A DNA stretch of 38,059 nt from Actinomycetes bacterium. GTDB taxonomy: Bacteria > Actinomycetota > Acidimicrobiia > Acidimicrobiales > Bog-793. Position numbers and translations under genes: made by a program. The stretch lies in assembly GCA_021809425.1 (NCBI GenBank), contig JAKBAA010000018.1, positions 9,055 to 47,113 on the forward strand, in the 5' to 3' direction. The notes beneath the pieces were generated by a model. The model had not been told where the DNA came from, did no database searches, and saw only the letters and a program-made list of their open reading frames with translations. Positions within the stretch are counted from its first letter, which is position 1, and each line of letters opens with the position of its first letter. Shown piece after piece: positions 9,184-16,918 of the stretch.

Positions 9184-9189
9184 ATGGTA
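9184..9189 (-). promoter_or_regulatory. -10 element of the STAND gene
   Basis: TACCAT on the minus strand, about 22 bases upstream of the ATG with the ribosome-binding site between. A weak -35 (TTGGCG) stands 15 bp upstream. The same TACCAT hexamer serves the divergent HTH gene. Confidence 0.4.
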
Positions 9190-9215
9190 GGAGCAGGGTG
9201 CGACCGCCAACCCGA

Positions 9216-9253
9216 ACGTCCGGGGACGTCGGGCATCGTCGGGGGACGTCCGG
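9216..9253. repeat. Four 10-bp direct repeats, probable operator array
   Basis: ACGTCCGG, ACGTCGGG, TCGTCGGG and ACGTCCGG start at 9216, 9226, 9236 and 9246, exactly one helical turn apart. Two further related sites, ACGTGGGT and ACGTCGGA, lie at 9315 and 9335, 20 bp apart. The array sits between two divergent genes that encode almost identical HTH domains, upstream of both promoters. Confidence 0.65.
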
Positions 9254-9354
9254 AGGGGGCCCGGCCGGGGCCCGGCCTGGGCCGGACCGGGGCCCGACCT
9301 CGCAAACCCCCTGGACGTGGGTGATCTTCGGACAACGTCGGACGGGAACGGCCG

Positions 9355-9383
9355 GTGACGGCGGCCACCCTGCCCCGTACCAT
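9355..9383 (+). promoter_or_regulatory. Promoter of the 97-aa HTH gene
   Basis: GTGACG (9355-9360), a 17-bp spacer and TACCAT (9378-9383) precede a leader of about 20 bases that carries AAAGGA before the ATG at 9411. Spacing is ideal. Confidence 0.55.
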
Positions 9384-9410
9384 CGGGCAGCCCCCGTCAA
9401 AAGGACCGCG

Positions 9411-9704
9411 ATGATCGAGACGCATCCGCACGGACCGGAAGCCATCCGCAGCCGGCGCGACCTGGCGTGCGCCCTGACCGTCCTCCGGCTGAACGCCGGC
9501 CTGAGCGTGCGGGAGCTGGCCACGCGCCTCGACGTGCCGGTGGCCACCATCGGCGACTACTTCAGCGGCCGCCACCTTCCCGGGCCGTCCCGCTTCCCGC
9601 TGCTCCGCCGGGTGCTGGCCGAGTGCGGCGTGGTCGACGAGGTGGCCGCCCAGCGGTGGCTCCTGGCCGTGGCCGACCTCAAGCGGCGGCCGGCCGGCGC
9701 CTGA
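9411..9704 (+). CDS. Stand-alone HTH regulator, twin of the STAND protein's N-terminal domain
   Basis: A 97-residue protein that is essentially only an XRE/Cro-type HTH plus a C-terminal helix. RSRRDLACALTVLRLNAGLS, LATRLDVPVATIGDY and GRHLPGP align without gaps to the first 90 residues of the divergent STAND protein; VPVATIGDY and GRHLPGP are identical. It probably arose by duplication of that domain, or the reverse. Placement across a shared repeat array suggests that it regulates the STAND gene, its own gene, or both by competing for the same operators. It has a good -35/-10 and an AAAGGA ribosome-binding site. Confidence 0.85.
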   Translation: MIETHPHGPEAIRSRRDLACALTVLRLNAGLSVRELATRLDVPVATIGDYFSGRHLPGPSRFPLLRRVLAECGVVDEVAAQRWLLAVADLKRRPAGA

Positions 9705-9710
9705 CCGGGG

Positions 9711-10343
9711 TCACGGGCCCAGCACCACCACGGCCGTGCTCGCCGGCAGCTTCACCAGGCAGCTTCCCGGCCCGCACCGGGCCCAGTGGCGGTGGGCCGG
9801 CACGAAGGAGTGGTGGGCGGTGTAGTACACCGCCACGTAGTCGGACCGCCCGAGCCGGGGCGACCGGAACGTGACGGTGGCCAGCCCGTGCAGCCCGACC
9901 AGCGACCCGCCCCGCTCGAACAGCAGCCCCAGCCCGTACACCGGCTTCAGGCGGGCCTGTGCGGCCGGCACCTCGATCCGGGACGGCGGGATGGCGGCGA
10001 GCCGGGCCGACGTGATCACCACCCGGACCGGGGCCGTGACGGCGCCCTTCGCCACCACCAGGTCACCGTGCACCCCACCCGACGTGCCGGCGATCGACCG
10101 GCCGGCCGGCGTCACCGGGACGACCGCCAGCACCTGGTCGAACCCGCCAGGCACCCCCCGAAGGACCACCGGGGCCGGGCCGGCGGCGGCAAGGGCGGCG
10201 GCGGCAGGGCCTGCGGCGGCACGGGCGCCGGCGGCGGCAGGGGCGGCGGCAGGGCCGGCCAGGGTGGCGACGACGACCGCTGCGGCGGCAAGGGTGGCGG
10301 TCCGAGCCACCACGCCCCGCCTGGCCCTGCCTCGTCGTGCCAT
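9711..10343 (-). CDS. Secreted protein of unknown function
   Basis: A 210-residue protein with a basic start (MARRGRARRG), a long Ala/Val hydrophobic segment and an Ala/Pro-rich stretch, consistent with export and cleavage. The mature region has short beta-strand-like segments (VHGDLVVAKGAV, GLHGLATVTFRSP, YVAVYYTAHHSFVP) and a Cys pair in HWARCGPGSCLVKLP. I do not recognise the family. The ATG at 10343 is preferred; a GTG at 10355 is in frame but less well placed behind the G-rich ribosome-binding region. It converges with the HTH gene, with stops only six bases apart. Confidence 0.65.
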   Translation of the reverse strand: MARRGRARRGVVARTATLAAAAVVVATLAGPAAAPAAAGARAAAGPAAAALAAAGPAPVVLRGVPGGFDQVLAVVPVTPAGRSIAGTSGGVHGDLVVAKGAVTAPVRVVITSARLAAIPPSRIEVPAAQARLKPVYGLGLLFERGGSLVGLHGLATVTFRSPRLGRSDYVAVYYTAHHSFVPAHRHWARCGPGSCLVKLPASTAVVVLGP

Positions 10344-10445
10344 GGCCTGCCCCACCCCCTCTGTCCCGCTGCCGGGCCCGCTGGCTGGGCCCGCTGGCCA
10401 CTGCCCCGGGGGGCACTTACCCGACGGTGGGGCGGCTATGCGGTC

Positions 10446-10475
10446 GGGCAGGTGGGGCAGGCAGGGCAGGTCGGG
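10446..10475 (+). other. G-quadruplex-capable tract
   Basis: Four runs of at least three G separated by 5-6 bases fit the G3+N1-7 pattern. Another G-rich block follows to 10507. It lies in the 164-base gap between the SNF2 gene end and the secreted-protein gene, inside an imperfect GGGCAGGT repeat. In so GC-rich a genome this may be incidental. Confidence 0.4.
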
Positions 10476-10507
10476 CAGGTCGAAACGGTCGGGCAGCGGG
10501 GCGGGGG

Positions 10508-13500
10508 TCAGTCAAGGAGTGCCCGGAGGTCGTCGGCGGCGAGGCGGGCCGAGGCGAAGGTACCGCCGTCGAGGACGCTGTCGAAGAGCTGGGCCTTGCG
10601 GTCCTTGAGGGCCATGACCTTGTCCTCGATGGTGTCGGCGGCGACGAGCCGGTAGACGAGGACCTTGCGGGTCTGGCCGATCCGGTGGACCCGGTCGACC
10701 GCCTGGGCCTCGGTGGCGGGGTTCCACCAGGGGTCGAGCAGGATGCAGTAGTCGGCCTCGGCCAGGTTGAGGCCGAAGCCGCCGGCCTTGAGGCTGAGGA
10801 AGAAGACGGGGGCGTCGCCGGTGCGGAACCGGGCGATCTCGTCGGCCCGGCGGCGGGTGCGGCCGTCGAGGTAGCAGTGGTCGATGCCGGCCGCCTGGGC
10901 CCGTGCACGGGCGGTGGCGAGGAAGCGGGTGAACTGGCTGAAGACGAGGGCACGGTGGCCGTCGGCGACGACCTCGTCGAGCATGTCGAAGAGGGCGTCG
11001 AGCTTGGTGGCGGGGATGCCGGCGTGGCGGTCGTCGACGAGGGCCGGGTCGAGGGCGGCCTGGCGGAGGAGGGTGAGGGAGCGGAGGATCTCGAAGCGGT
11101 TGCCGTCGACGTCGGCCAGCAGACCGAGAACCTTCTGGCGCTCCCGCTGCAGGTAGGTCTCGTAGAGCTTGCGGTGGCGCGGGTGGAGGTCGAGGCGGAC
11201 CACCTGCTCCTGCTTGTCGGGCAGGTCGGCGGCCACCTCCTCCTTGCGGCGGCGGAGCAGGATGGGGCGGACGCGGCGGCGGAGCTGGGTGAGCCGGTCG
11301 CCGTCGTGGTGGCGCTCGATGGGGGTTCGGTAGTGCTCGGCGAAGCGGTCGGCCCGGGGGAACAGGCCGGGGGCGGTGATGGCGGCGAGGGCCCACAGCT
11401 CGGCCAGGGAGTTCTCGAGTGGGGTGCCGGTGAGGGCCAGCTTGAACGGGGCGGGGATGCGCCGGATGCCCCGGTGGAGCTGGGTTGCCGGGTTCTTGAG
11501 GAACTGGGCCTCGTCGAGCAGGAGACCGGCCCAGCCGACGGCGGCGTACTCGTCGTGGTCGATGCGGGCGAGGGCGTAGGAGGTGACCACGATGCCGGCA
11601 CCGTCGGCCAGGGCGGCGAGCGGGACACCTCGGCGGGCGGCCGTCTGGGAGACGGCGACGACCGGGACGCCCGGGGCGAAGCGCTCGGCCTCGGCCACCC
11701 AGCCGGGGACGACGCTGGTCGGGGCGACCACCAGGAACGGGGCGGTCACCTGGAGGCGGTGGCGGGCATGGCAGATGAGGGCGAGCGCCTGGAGGGTCTT
11801 GCCGAGGCCCATGTCGTCGGCCAGGATGCCGCCGAGGCCGTGGGCGAACCGGGCGGCCAGCCACTGGAAACCTTCCACCTGGTAAGGGCGGAGGGTGGCC
11901 AGAAGGCCGTCGGGGAGGGGGAGCGGCGGGGCGTCGCCAGCGGCGGCCAGGGAGGCGACGGCGTCCGACCAGGCGCCCAGCTCGTCGCCGGTGGCACCCA
12001 GCTGGCGCAGGTCGTCCCACAGGCTGGCCTGGAACCGGCTGAGGCGGGCGGTGGCGCGGGGGCTGTCGTGGAGGGAGCGGGCCTCGGCGATGAGCTCGGC
12101 CAGGCGGGCCAGCTCGGGGCGGTCGAGGGACAGGATGGCGCCCGACGACAGCAGCAGGGTGGGGGTGCCGCTGGCGAGCGCCACGAACAGCTCGTGGAAC
12201 GGGACCGGCTCGCCCCCGACGGTGACCTCGACCGACAGGTCCAGCCAGTCCCCGTCGGCCGTCTCGGCACCGACCAGGCGGACCACCGGCGGCTGGTCGG
12301 CCTCACGGAAGTCCGGCCGCTCCCCCTGCTCGTCCAGGCGGAGCCCGTCGATGGCCCGGAGGGCCGGCAGCACCTCCAGGGCGAACCGGGCGGCGGCAAG
12401 ACCGGCCAGATCGGCCGAAGGGACCAGGCGGGGGCCCAACGGGGTGTCGGCGACCAGGCCGGGGGTGGCGGCGCACCGGTCGACGGCGGCCAGTCGGGCG
12501 GCGGCAGCCTCGAGGTCGGCCTCGCCGTCCACCGGACGGGCCGACGGGCCGAGGCCGAGCGACCAGCCGACGGCGACCGACGTGCCGTGCCAGTCCAGCC
12601 GCAGCACCAGCTCCTCCTGGACCACCTCGGGCAGCCCCACCGACCCGTCCCCGGAGCACACCGGCAGCCGGCGGCGAAGGGCCGGGTACAGGGACTCCCA
12701 GAACCGGTCGAGGTCGCCGGCCGGGATCCGGATGGCGCCGGCCCGCAGCAGCTCGGCCAGGCCGTTGTCCACGGCGACGGCCAGCGGGGCCAGCGCCAGG
12801 CTGGTGGGGCCTGGGCCGTTTGCGGGGCCTGGGCCGTTGGCGGGGGCGCGGCCGCGGCCGTTGGCGGGGGCAGGGGCGCCGGCTGGCGGGCGCTCGACCG
12901 GGTCGCCGGTCCACCAGGCGATGCCGTGGGCGGGCCGGCCGAGGAGGAGGGCCCGGTCGAGGGCGATGGCGTCGCCGTCGGCCCCGAGGCGGGGGTGGAG
13001 GACGAGGCCGGGGCCGTCGCGCCGGGCGTCCAGCAGGACTGGCACCGGCTCGACGTGCAGGTCGACCGGCTCGGCGCTGCGGCCGACCTGGAGGAGCGGC
13101 ATGGCCAGCTCGCCGGCCTGGCGCAGCAGGTCCCACAGGCGGCGTGACCCGAACGACTCGAGCCAGACCACGTCCTCGCCGTAGGGGGACCAGGTGCGGC
13201 TGGCACCGAGGCCGTGCAGGGCACGCAGCTCACGCAGCAGCTCCAGCTGCTGGCGGCGCAGCGGGGTCGAGGCGCTGTAGCCGAGGTAGTCGAGGCGCGA
13301 CCACGAGATCCCGGTGCGCACCCAGCTGCCGTTCGCCCGCCGGACCACCGGGCGCACCCGGATGCCCGGGCCGGCCACCCCGTTGCGGCGGCTGGCCGGA
13401 GCGGAGGCCACCAGCTCGAGCTGCAGCCCGAGCGCCCCCTCCCCGCTCGGGCCCGGGCCGGGGGCAACCGGCTCGGCGATGGCCTGGCGCAGCATGGCCT

Positions 13501-13879
13501 CCCAGCCGTGGCCTGCTGCCGGCCCGCCAGCGGGCGGGGTGGCAGCGGGCGGGGTGGCAGCGGGCGGGGTGGCAGCGGGCGGGGTGGCGAGCAGGAGGGC
13601 GACCACGTGCTTGCAGTTGAAGCCGACCGGGCAGCTGCACCGGCCGGCCACCGACGTCAGGCAACCGCCCGGGCCGGGGCCGTCTCGGTCGACCCGGACG
13701 GTGACGGCGTAGGGGCGCAGGCCGCTGCCGGCGACCTCGCCGGCGAGGACGAGGCCGGCGCCGTCCCAGTGGGCGTGGCCGACGGCACCGTTGCGGGCGT
13801 ACGCCTCCCCCCGGGCGACCGTGCGGGGGTCGAGCAGGCGCTCGAGCCGAGCCACGTCGGTGGTGCCGAGGGCGGCCAT
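10508..13879 (-). CDS. SWIM zinc-finger SNF2-family DNA helicase/translocase
   Basis: A 1123-residue protein. The N-terminus has a SWIM finger (C81-x-C83, C89-x-H91 in GRCSCPVGFNCKHVV). A long middle region contains a bacterial SNF2 accessory domain. The C-terminal half is the SF2/SNF2 motor: motif I DDMGLGKT near 686, motif II DEAQ near 789, LTGTPLENS, and motif VI VDRVHRIGQTRKV near 1066. Such proteins are ATP-driven double-stranded DNA translocases; the bacterial SWIM-SNF2 subfamily has no settled role. The ATG at 13879 lacks a Shine-Dalgarno but has TACCGT seven bases upstream, so the mRNA is probably leaderless. Four ATPPA repeats directly follow the zinc finger. Confidence 0.95.
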   Translation of the reverse strand: MAALGTTDVARLERLLDPRTVARGEAYARNGAVGHAHWDGAGLVLAGEVAGSGLRPYAVTVRVDRDGPGPGGCLTSVAGRCSCPVGFNCKHVVALLLATPPAATPPAATPPAATPPAGGPAAGHGWEAMLRQAIAEPVAPGPGPSGEGALGLQLELVASAPASRRNGVAGPGIRVRPVVRRANGSWVRTGISWSRLDYLGYSASTPLRRQQLELLRELRALHGLGASRTWSPYGEDVVWLESFGSRRLWDLLRQAGELAMPLLQVGRSAEPVDLHVEPVPVLLDARRDGPGLVLHPRLGADGDAIALDRALLLGRPAHGIAWWTGDPVERPPAGAPAPANGRGRAPANGPGPANGPGPTSLALAPLAVAVDNGLAELLRAGAIRIPAGDLDRFWESLYPALRRRLPVCSGDGSVGLPEVVQEELVLRLDWHGTSVAVGWSLGLGPSARPVDGEADLEAAAARLAAVDRCAATPGLVADTPLGPRLVPSADLAGLAAARFALEVLPALRAIDGLRLDEQGERPDFREADQPPVVRLVGAETADGDWLDLSVEVTVGGEPVPFHELFVALASGTPTLLLSSGAILSLDRPELARLAELIAEARSLHDSPRATARLSRFQASLWDDLRQLGATGDELGAWSDAVASLAAAGDAPPLPLPDGLLATLRPYQVEGFQWLAARFAHGLGGILADDMGLGKTLQALALICHARHRLQVTAPFLVVAPTSVVPGWVAEAERFAPGVPVVAVSQTAARRGVPLAALADGAGIVVTSYALARIDHDEYAAVGWAGLLLDEAQFLKNPATQLHRGIRRIPAPFKLALTGTPLENSLAELWALAAITAPGLFPRADRFAEHYRTPIERHHDGDRLTQLRRRVRPILLRRRKEEVAADLPDKQEQVVRLDLHPRHRKLYETYLQRERQKVLGLLADVDGNRFEILRSLTLLRQAALDPALVDDRHAGIPATKLDALFDMLDEVVADGHRALVFSQFTRFLATARARAQAAGIDHCYLDGRTRRRADEIARFRTGDAPVFFLSLKAGGFGLNLAEADYCILLDPWWNPATEAQAVDRVHRIGQTRKVLVYRLVAADTIEDKVMALKDRKAQLFDSVLDGGTFASARLAADDLRALLD
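13530..13589 (-). repeat. 15-bp in-frame minisatellite in the SNF2 gene
   Basis: Four copies of gcgggcggggtggca (the last with one change) encode repeated Ala-Thr-Pro-Pro-Ala just after the SWIM finger, forming a flexible linker. Confidence 0.85.
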
Positions 13880-13886
13880 CCAGGCG

Positions 13887-13892
13887 ACGGTA
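13887..13892 (-). promoter_or_regulatory. -10 element for leaderless SNF2 mRNA
   Basis: TACCGT on the minus strand ends seven bases before the ATG at 13879. No Shine-Dalgarno is present, which fits transcription starting at the initiation codon. Confidence 0.5.
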
Positions 13893-14001
13893 CCGGACCG
13901 GGCAGGCGGCCCTGTCGATCCCTGGCTCGCCCTGCTCCTCGTCAAGGGGTGGCTGCTGCTCGGCGAGGACGGCCGCTGGGCGTGCGGCGGCCGGGCCCCG
14001 C

Positions 14002-15057
14002 CTAGGAGCCGTCGCCGACGGTCACGGAAAGGGTGACCCCGGCGCCGGGCAGCGACAGCTGCTCGGCGAGGACGGTCAGCCGCCCCCGAGCCAGCTCCTC
14101 GACGTCGCCGCCAGCCGTGGCCGACGAGCGTTCCACGGTGAACCCCTTGGCCTCGAGCGTGCGGACGTACCCCGACAGCGCCGACCGGCTGGCCTCGTGC
14201 AGCTCCACGTACCACTTGGCAGGGCCGATCCGGGCGCTCGAGACGACCGACCCGGGCGGCGGGGGCACTGCCGAGGGGAACCCGGCCGGAAGCCCCGGCG
14301 CCGGCGCCACCGGTTGGGTGCCGGTCGGGACGGCCGGCAGCGGGGTGGCCTTCGGGGCACGGATCGTCCCGACCCCGCCGATCGCCTCGACCCGGAAGGT
14401 GGTGACCGCCCCCTTCAGGTGGTACGCCGCGGCGTCCGACCCGGACGGGACGCCGGCCGTGTACGACAGGAGGGCGCCCGACCGGTCGGCCACGCAGGCC
14501 GTGGCCGTCTCGAGCAGCAGCCCGGACGACGCTGCGGGCGTGGCCACGGCGTAGGTCGTCCCGGCGTCCCCGGCCACGTGGCAGGCGCCCTTGGTGGTGA
14601 TCCGGATGCCGGCCACGTGGGTGTAGCCGATCAGCCCCTCGGCGGCGGTGCGCTCGCCATCCAGGTGGGACAGCCCGTCGGGCGAGCGGAACGTGACCGG
14701 CACGACCCGCCCGAGCACCACGGCGTACCCCCGGCCACCCACGTCGTAGGTGGTCTCCCGGACCGGCATGGTCGCCTCCACCTCCCAGTCCTCCGGGCCG
14801 TGGACCGTGCCGGTCAGCGCCAACCGGTAGCCGCCGTTCGACGCCGTCGAGGTGAACCGGTAGCTCGTCAGGCTCCCGAGCGCCCCCAGGTCGAGCCGGT
14901 GGGCCACCCCGGGGCCGAGGCGACCGGCGGCAGCCCCGCCTCCCGAGCGGACGGACGCTCCGGCGACGCCGACCCCTGCCGCCAGCCCTGCCGCCAGCCC
15001 TGCCGCCAGGCTGGCAGGAAGGCAGACGACGGCGAGGGTTGGCAGCGGTTGTGGCAT
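14002..15057 (-). CDS. Secreted protein of unknown function
   Basis: A 351-residue protein with an N-terminal signal peptide (MPQPLPTLAVVCLPASLAAG followed by repeated Ala-Gly-Leu). The mature part has beta-rich segments such as LTSYRFTSTASNGGYRLALT, a TTYDVGGRGYAVV segment, a middle Pro-rich linker (about 230-265) and a C-terminal segment with WYVELHEASRSALSGYVRTL and TVERSSATAGGDVEELARGR. The overall shape recalls LppX/LolA-type lipid-carrier domains, which is only an impression. The ATG at 15057 is preceded by GGAGGAG. It lies on the same strand as the SNF2 gene, with 122 bases between them. Confidence 0.7.
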   Translation of the reverse strand: MPQPLPTLAVVCLPASLAAGLAAGLAAGVGVAGASVRSGGGAAAGRLGPGVAHRLDLGALGSLTSYRFTSTASNGGYRLALTGTVHGPEDWEVEATMPVRETTYDVGGRGYAVVLGRVVPVTFRSPDGLSHLDGERTAAEGLIGYTHVAGIRITTKGACHVAGDAGTTYAVATPAASSGLLLETATACVADRSGALLSYTAGVPSGSDAAAYHLKGAVTTFRVEAIGGVGTIRAPKATPLPAVPTGTQPVAPAPGLPAGFPSAVPPPPGSVVSSARIGPAKWYVELHEASRSALSGYVRTLEAKGFTVERSSATAGGDVEELARGRLTVLAEQLSLPGAGVTLSVTVGDGS

Positions 15058-15252
15058 CCTGACGCTCCTCCGACGGCCGCTTCGACGGCGGCAGGCCGAG
15101 CTGGCCGGCCACTGCGGCCGGCCACTGCGGCCGGGCCTCTGCCGGCAGCGTAGCCACGGACCCTCTCGACCGGCGGTGCCCTCCGGGCGGATCGGGGCTC
15201 GCCTATGGTGCGGACGATCCAGGGCGGCAGCCGAGCGCGGGAGGGGACAGCG

Positions 15253-16104
15253 ATGGCCGATGACGGCTCGGGAGCGCGTGCGAGCGGCGGTGGCCCGGTG
15301 AGCGCCGAGCAGCGCCACTGGAACGACCCCGGCTGGGCGGCCTCGTGGCCGAGGCGGGAGCGGCTGACGTCGGAGGTGACCGGCACCCTGCTCGACCACC
15401 TCGGCCCGGTGGCCGGCGAGCGGGTGCTCGAGGTCGGCTCGGGCGGCGGGACGGCCACGTTCGCCCTTGCCGATCGCGTCGGGAGCGGCGGGTCGGTGGT
15501 CGCCGTCGACGTGTCCGTTCCGCTGTGCGACCTGGCTCGCAGCCGGGCCGGCGAGCGGGGGATCGACAACGTCACCTTCGTCGTGGCCGACGCCCAGCGG
15601 GCCGACATCCCGGGCGGTCCGTTCTCGGCAGCGGTCAGCCAGTTCGGGGTGATGTTCTTCGACGACCCGGTGGCCGCCTTCGCCAACCTGCGCGCCCACG
15701 TCGCCGGCGGGGCGCCGCTCGCCTTCGCCTGCTGGCGCTCCCCGGCGGACAACCCGTGGATGGTCAACGCCACCGTGGCCGCCTTCTCGGCCGCCCCGCC
15801 GGCGCCACCCCCCGGTCCGGGGGTGCCCGGACCGTTCGCCTTCGCCGACACGGCCGCCACCCTCGCCCTGGTCGGGGCGGCTGGCTGGCAGGCCGCTCGG
15901 GCGACGCCGTGCGACGTCGCCGTCGAGGTCGACGAGGAGGTGCTGTTCGACGAGTCCTTCCTCCACGTCGCCGGCGTCCCCGAGGAGCGGGTCGGCCAGG
16001 CGGTCGAGGCGGTCCGTGCCAAGCTCGCCCCGCTCGCCCGGCCGGGCGGCCGCTACGAGGTGCCGCTCGCCTTCCAGGTCGTCACCGCCGTCGCCCCGGC
16101 CTGA
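15253..16104 (+). CDS. Class I SAM-dependent methyltransferase
   Basis: A 283-residue protein of the UbiE/Methyltransf_25 type. Motif I is VLEVGSGGGTATFALA at about 58-73. The acidic ribose-binding position appears in VVAVDVS. VTFVVADAQRADIP and AVSQFGVMFFDDPVAAFANL are the usual post-I and motif II regions. The C-terminal third (from FADTAATLALVGAAGW) resembles the lid of small-molecule methyltransferases. The ATG at 15253 is preceded by GGGAGGGGAC; a TATGGT element at 15204-15209 may be its -10. The substrate is unknown. Confidence 0.9.
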   Translation: MADDGSGARASGGGPVSAEQRHWNDPGWAASWPRRERLTSEVTGTLLDHLGPVAGERVLEVGSGGGTATFALADRVGSGGSVVAVDVSVPLCDLARSRAGERGIDNVTFVVADAQRADIPGGPFSAAVSQFGVMFFDDPVAAFANLRAHVAGGAPLAFACWRSPADNPWMVNATVAAFSAAPPAPPPGPGVPGPFAFADTAATLALVGAAGWQAARATPCDVAVEVDEEVLFDESFLHVAGVPEERVGQAVEAVRAKLAPLARPGGRYEVPLAFQVVTAVAPA

Positions 16105-16132
16105 CCGGCCCGCAGCGGGCGACCAGCTGGGG

Positions 16133-16591
16133 TCAGCAGCCCGGAGCGAGGCCGAGCCGGCGAGCGACGGTGCCGGGCGGCTCGGCGAGGCCGGCACCGA
16201 GGAGCTCGCGGTCGGCGCTGACCAGCACGACACCGAGGCTGGCGGCGGCGGCGGCCCAGCAGGCGTCGTAGAAGGTGAGGCGCCGGTCGGCGCCGAGCAG
16301 GGCGGCCCGGCGAAGCCAGTCGGTCGACATGGCGAGCGGGGCGCCGCAGATGGCCACGAGGTCGTCGAGCTGGTCGGCCACGTCGGCCCCGTCCCAGCCG
16401 AGGCGCCGGAGCAGGACGTTGCCGGTCTCGTAGAGCGCCAGGTCAAGCATGCGCGCCTCGATCGCCCCGGCCTGTGTGGCGTCCCGCAACGCTCGGGCCT
16501 CGTCGACCTCGGACTCGCCGGATGCGTGGAACCACTTCAGCAGCACCGACGTGTCCACCAGCAGCGAGGTAGGGGGCGGCAGCGAGGTCAC
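16133..16591 (-). CDS. vapC: VapC-type PIN-domain ribonuclease toxin
   Basis: A 152-residue PIN protein retaining the four acidic catalytic positions: Asp13 (LVDTSVLLKW), Glu55 (LYETGNVLL), Asp109 (TFYDACWAAAA) and Asp127 (LVSADREL). These toxins cleave tRNA or rRNA when freed from the antitoxin. The GTG start at 16591 overlaps the antitoxin stop (GTGA), so translation is coupled and antitoxin-first. It converges with the methyltransferase gene, with a 28-base gap. Confidence 0.9.
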   Translation of the reverse strand: MTSLPPPTSLLVDTSVLLKWFHASGESEVDEARALRDATQAGAIEARMLDLALYETGNVLLRRLGWDGADVADQLDDLVAICGAPLAMSTDWLRRAALLGADRRLTFYDACWAAAAASLGVVLVSADRELLGAGLAEPPGTVARRLGLAPGC

Positions 16592-16824
16592 CGGGCTCGA
16601 TCGCGGTCCTGTCGGACGAGCGTGGCCGACTCGAAGGATCCGGCACGGCGGAAGCGGTCCTCCGACCGACGGATGGCGGCTGCGACGGCATCGGGATCGG
16701 GTCGGACGAGCTCGCGCCGTGCGGCGGCGGCCAGGAAGGCGCTCCGGCTGGTCGAGCGGGAGCGGGCGGCGGCGTCGACCGCTCGGAGGAGCTCGTCGGG
16801 CAGGGACACCATCACCTTGGCCAT
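16588..16824 (-). CDS. vapB: VapB-type ribbon-helix-helix antitoxin
   Basis: A 78-residue protein. The N-terminus MAKVMVSLPDELLRAVDAAA followed by RSTSRSAFLAAAARREL is the ribbon-helix-helix DNA-binding fold. The C-terminal 35 charged residues would wrap the toxin. It immediately precedes vapC with a 4-base overlap. TATACT stands six bases upstream of the ATG, so the transcript is probably leaderless; the protein most likely autoregulates here. Confidence 0.88.
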   Translation of the reverse strand: MAKVMVSLPDELLRAVDAAARSRSTSRSAFLAAAARRELVRPDPDAVAAAIRRSEDRFRRAGSFESATLVRQDRDRAR

Positions 16825-16830
16825 ACCAAG

Positions 16831-16836
16831 AGTATA
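16831..16836 (-). promoter_or_regulatory. -10 element of vapBC
   Basis: TATACT on the minus strand is followed by six bases and the ATG of vapB, with no Shine-Dalgarno. It lies in the 94-base divergent gap shared with operon A-E, which also holds an imperfect inverted repeat (CCGCCGG ... CCGGCGG). Confidence 0.6.
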
Positions 16837-16906
16837 GCCGCCGGTGCTGCCGCGAGCGGCCCGGCGGAGCGGGCAGCTGCACCGACCCCGGAGGCACCGG
16901 GTTGGC

Positions 16907-16912
16907 TAACGT
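16907..16912 (+). promoter_or_regulatory. -10 element of operon A-E
   Basis: TAACGT, then six bases, then the GTG of gene A. No Shine-Dalgarno is visible. This predicts a single leaderless transcript for the five-gene operon. Confidence 0.5.
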
Positions 16913-16918
16913 CGGGCC

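Noticed and set aside
6479-9550. 1023-codon frame on the minus strand overlapping the STAND gene
   Set aside because: It lies in another phase of the STAND coding strand and encodes Arg/Gly/Pro-rich sequence without motifs.
13501-13600. CRISPR-like repeat
   Set aside because: The 15-bp repeats are directly adjacent with no spacers and lie in frame inside the SNF2 coding sequence.
16101-16135. Hairpin between the methyltransferase and vapC stops as terminator
   Set aside because: The stem (GCCCGC/GCGGGC) leaves almost no loop and no T-run follows; too weak to list as a feature.
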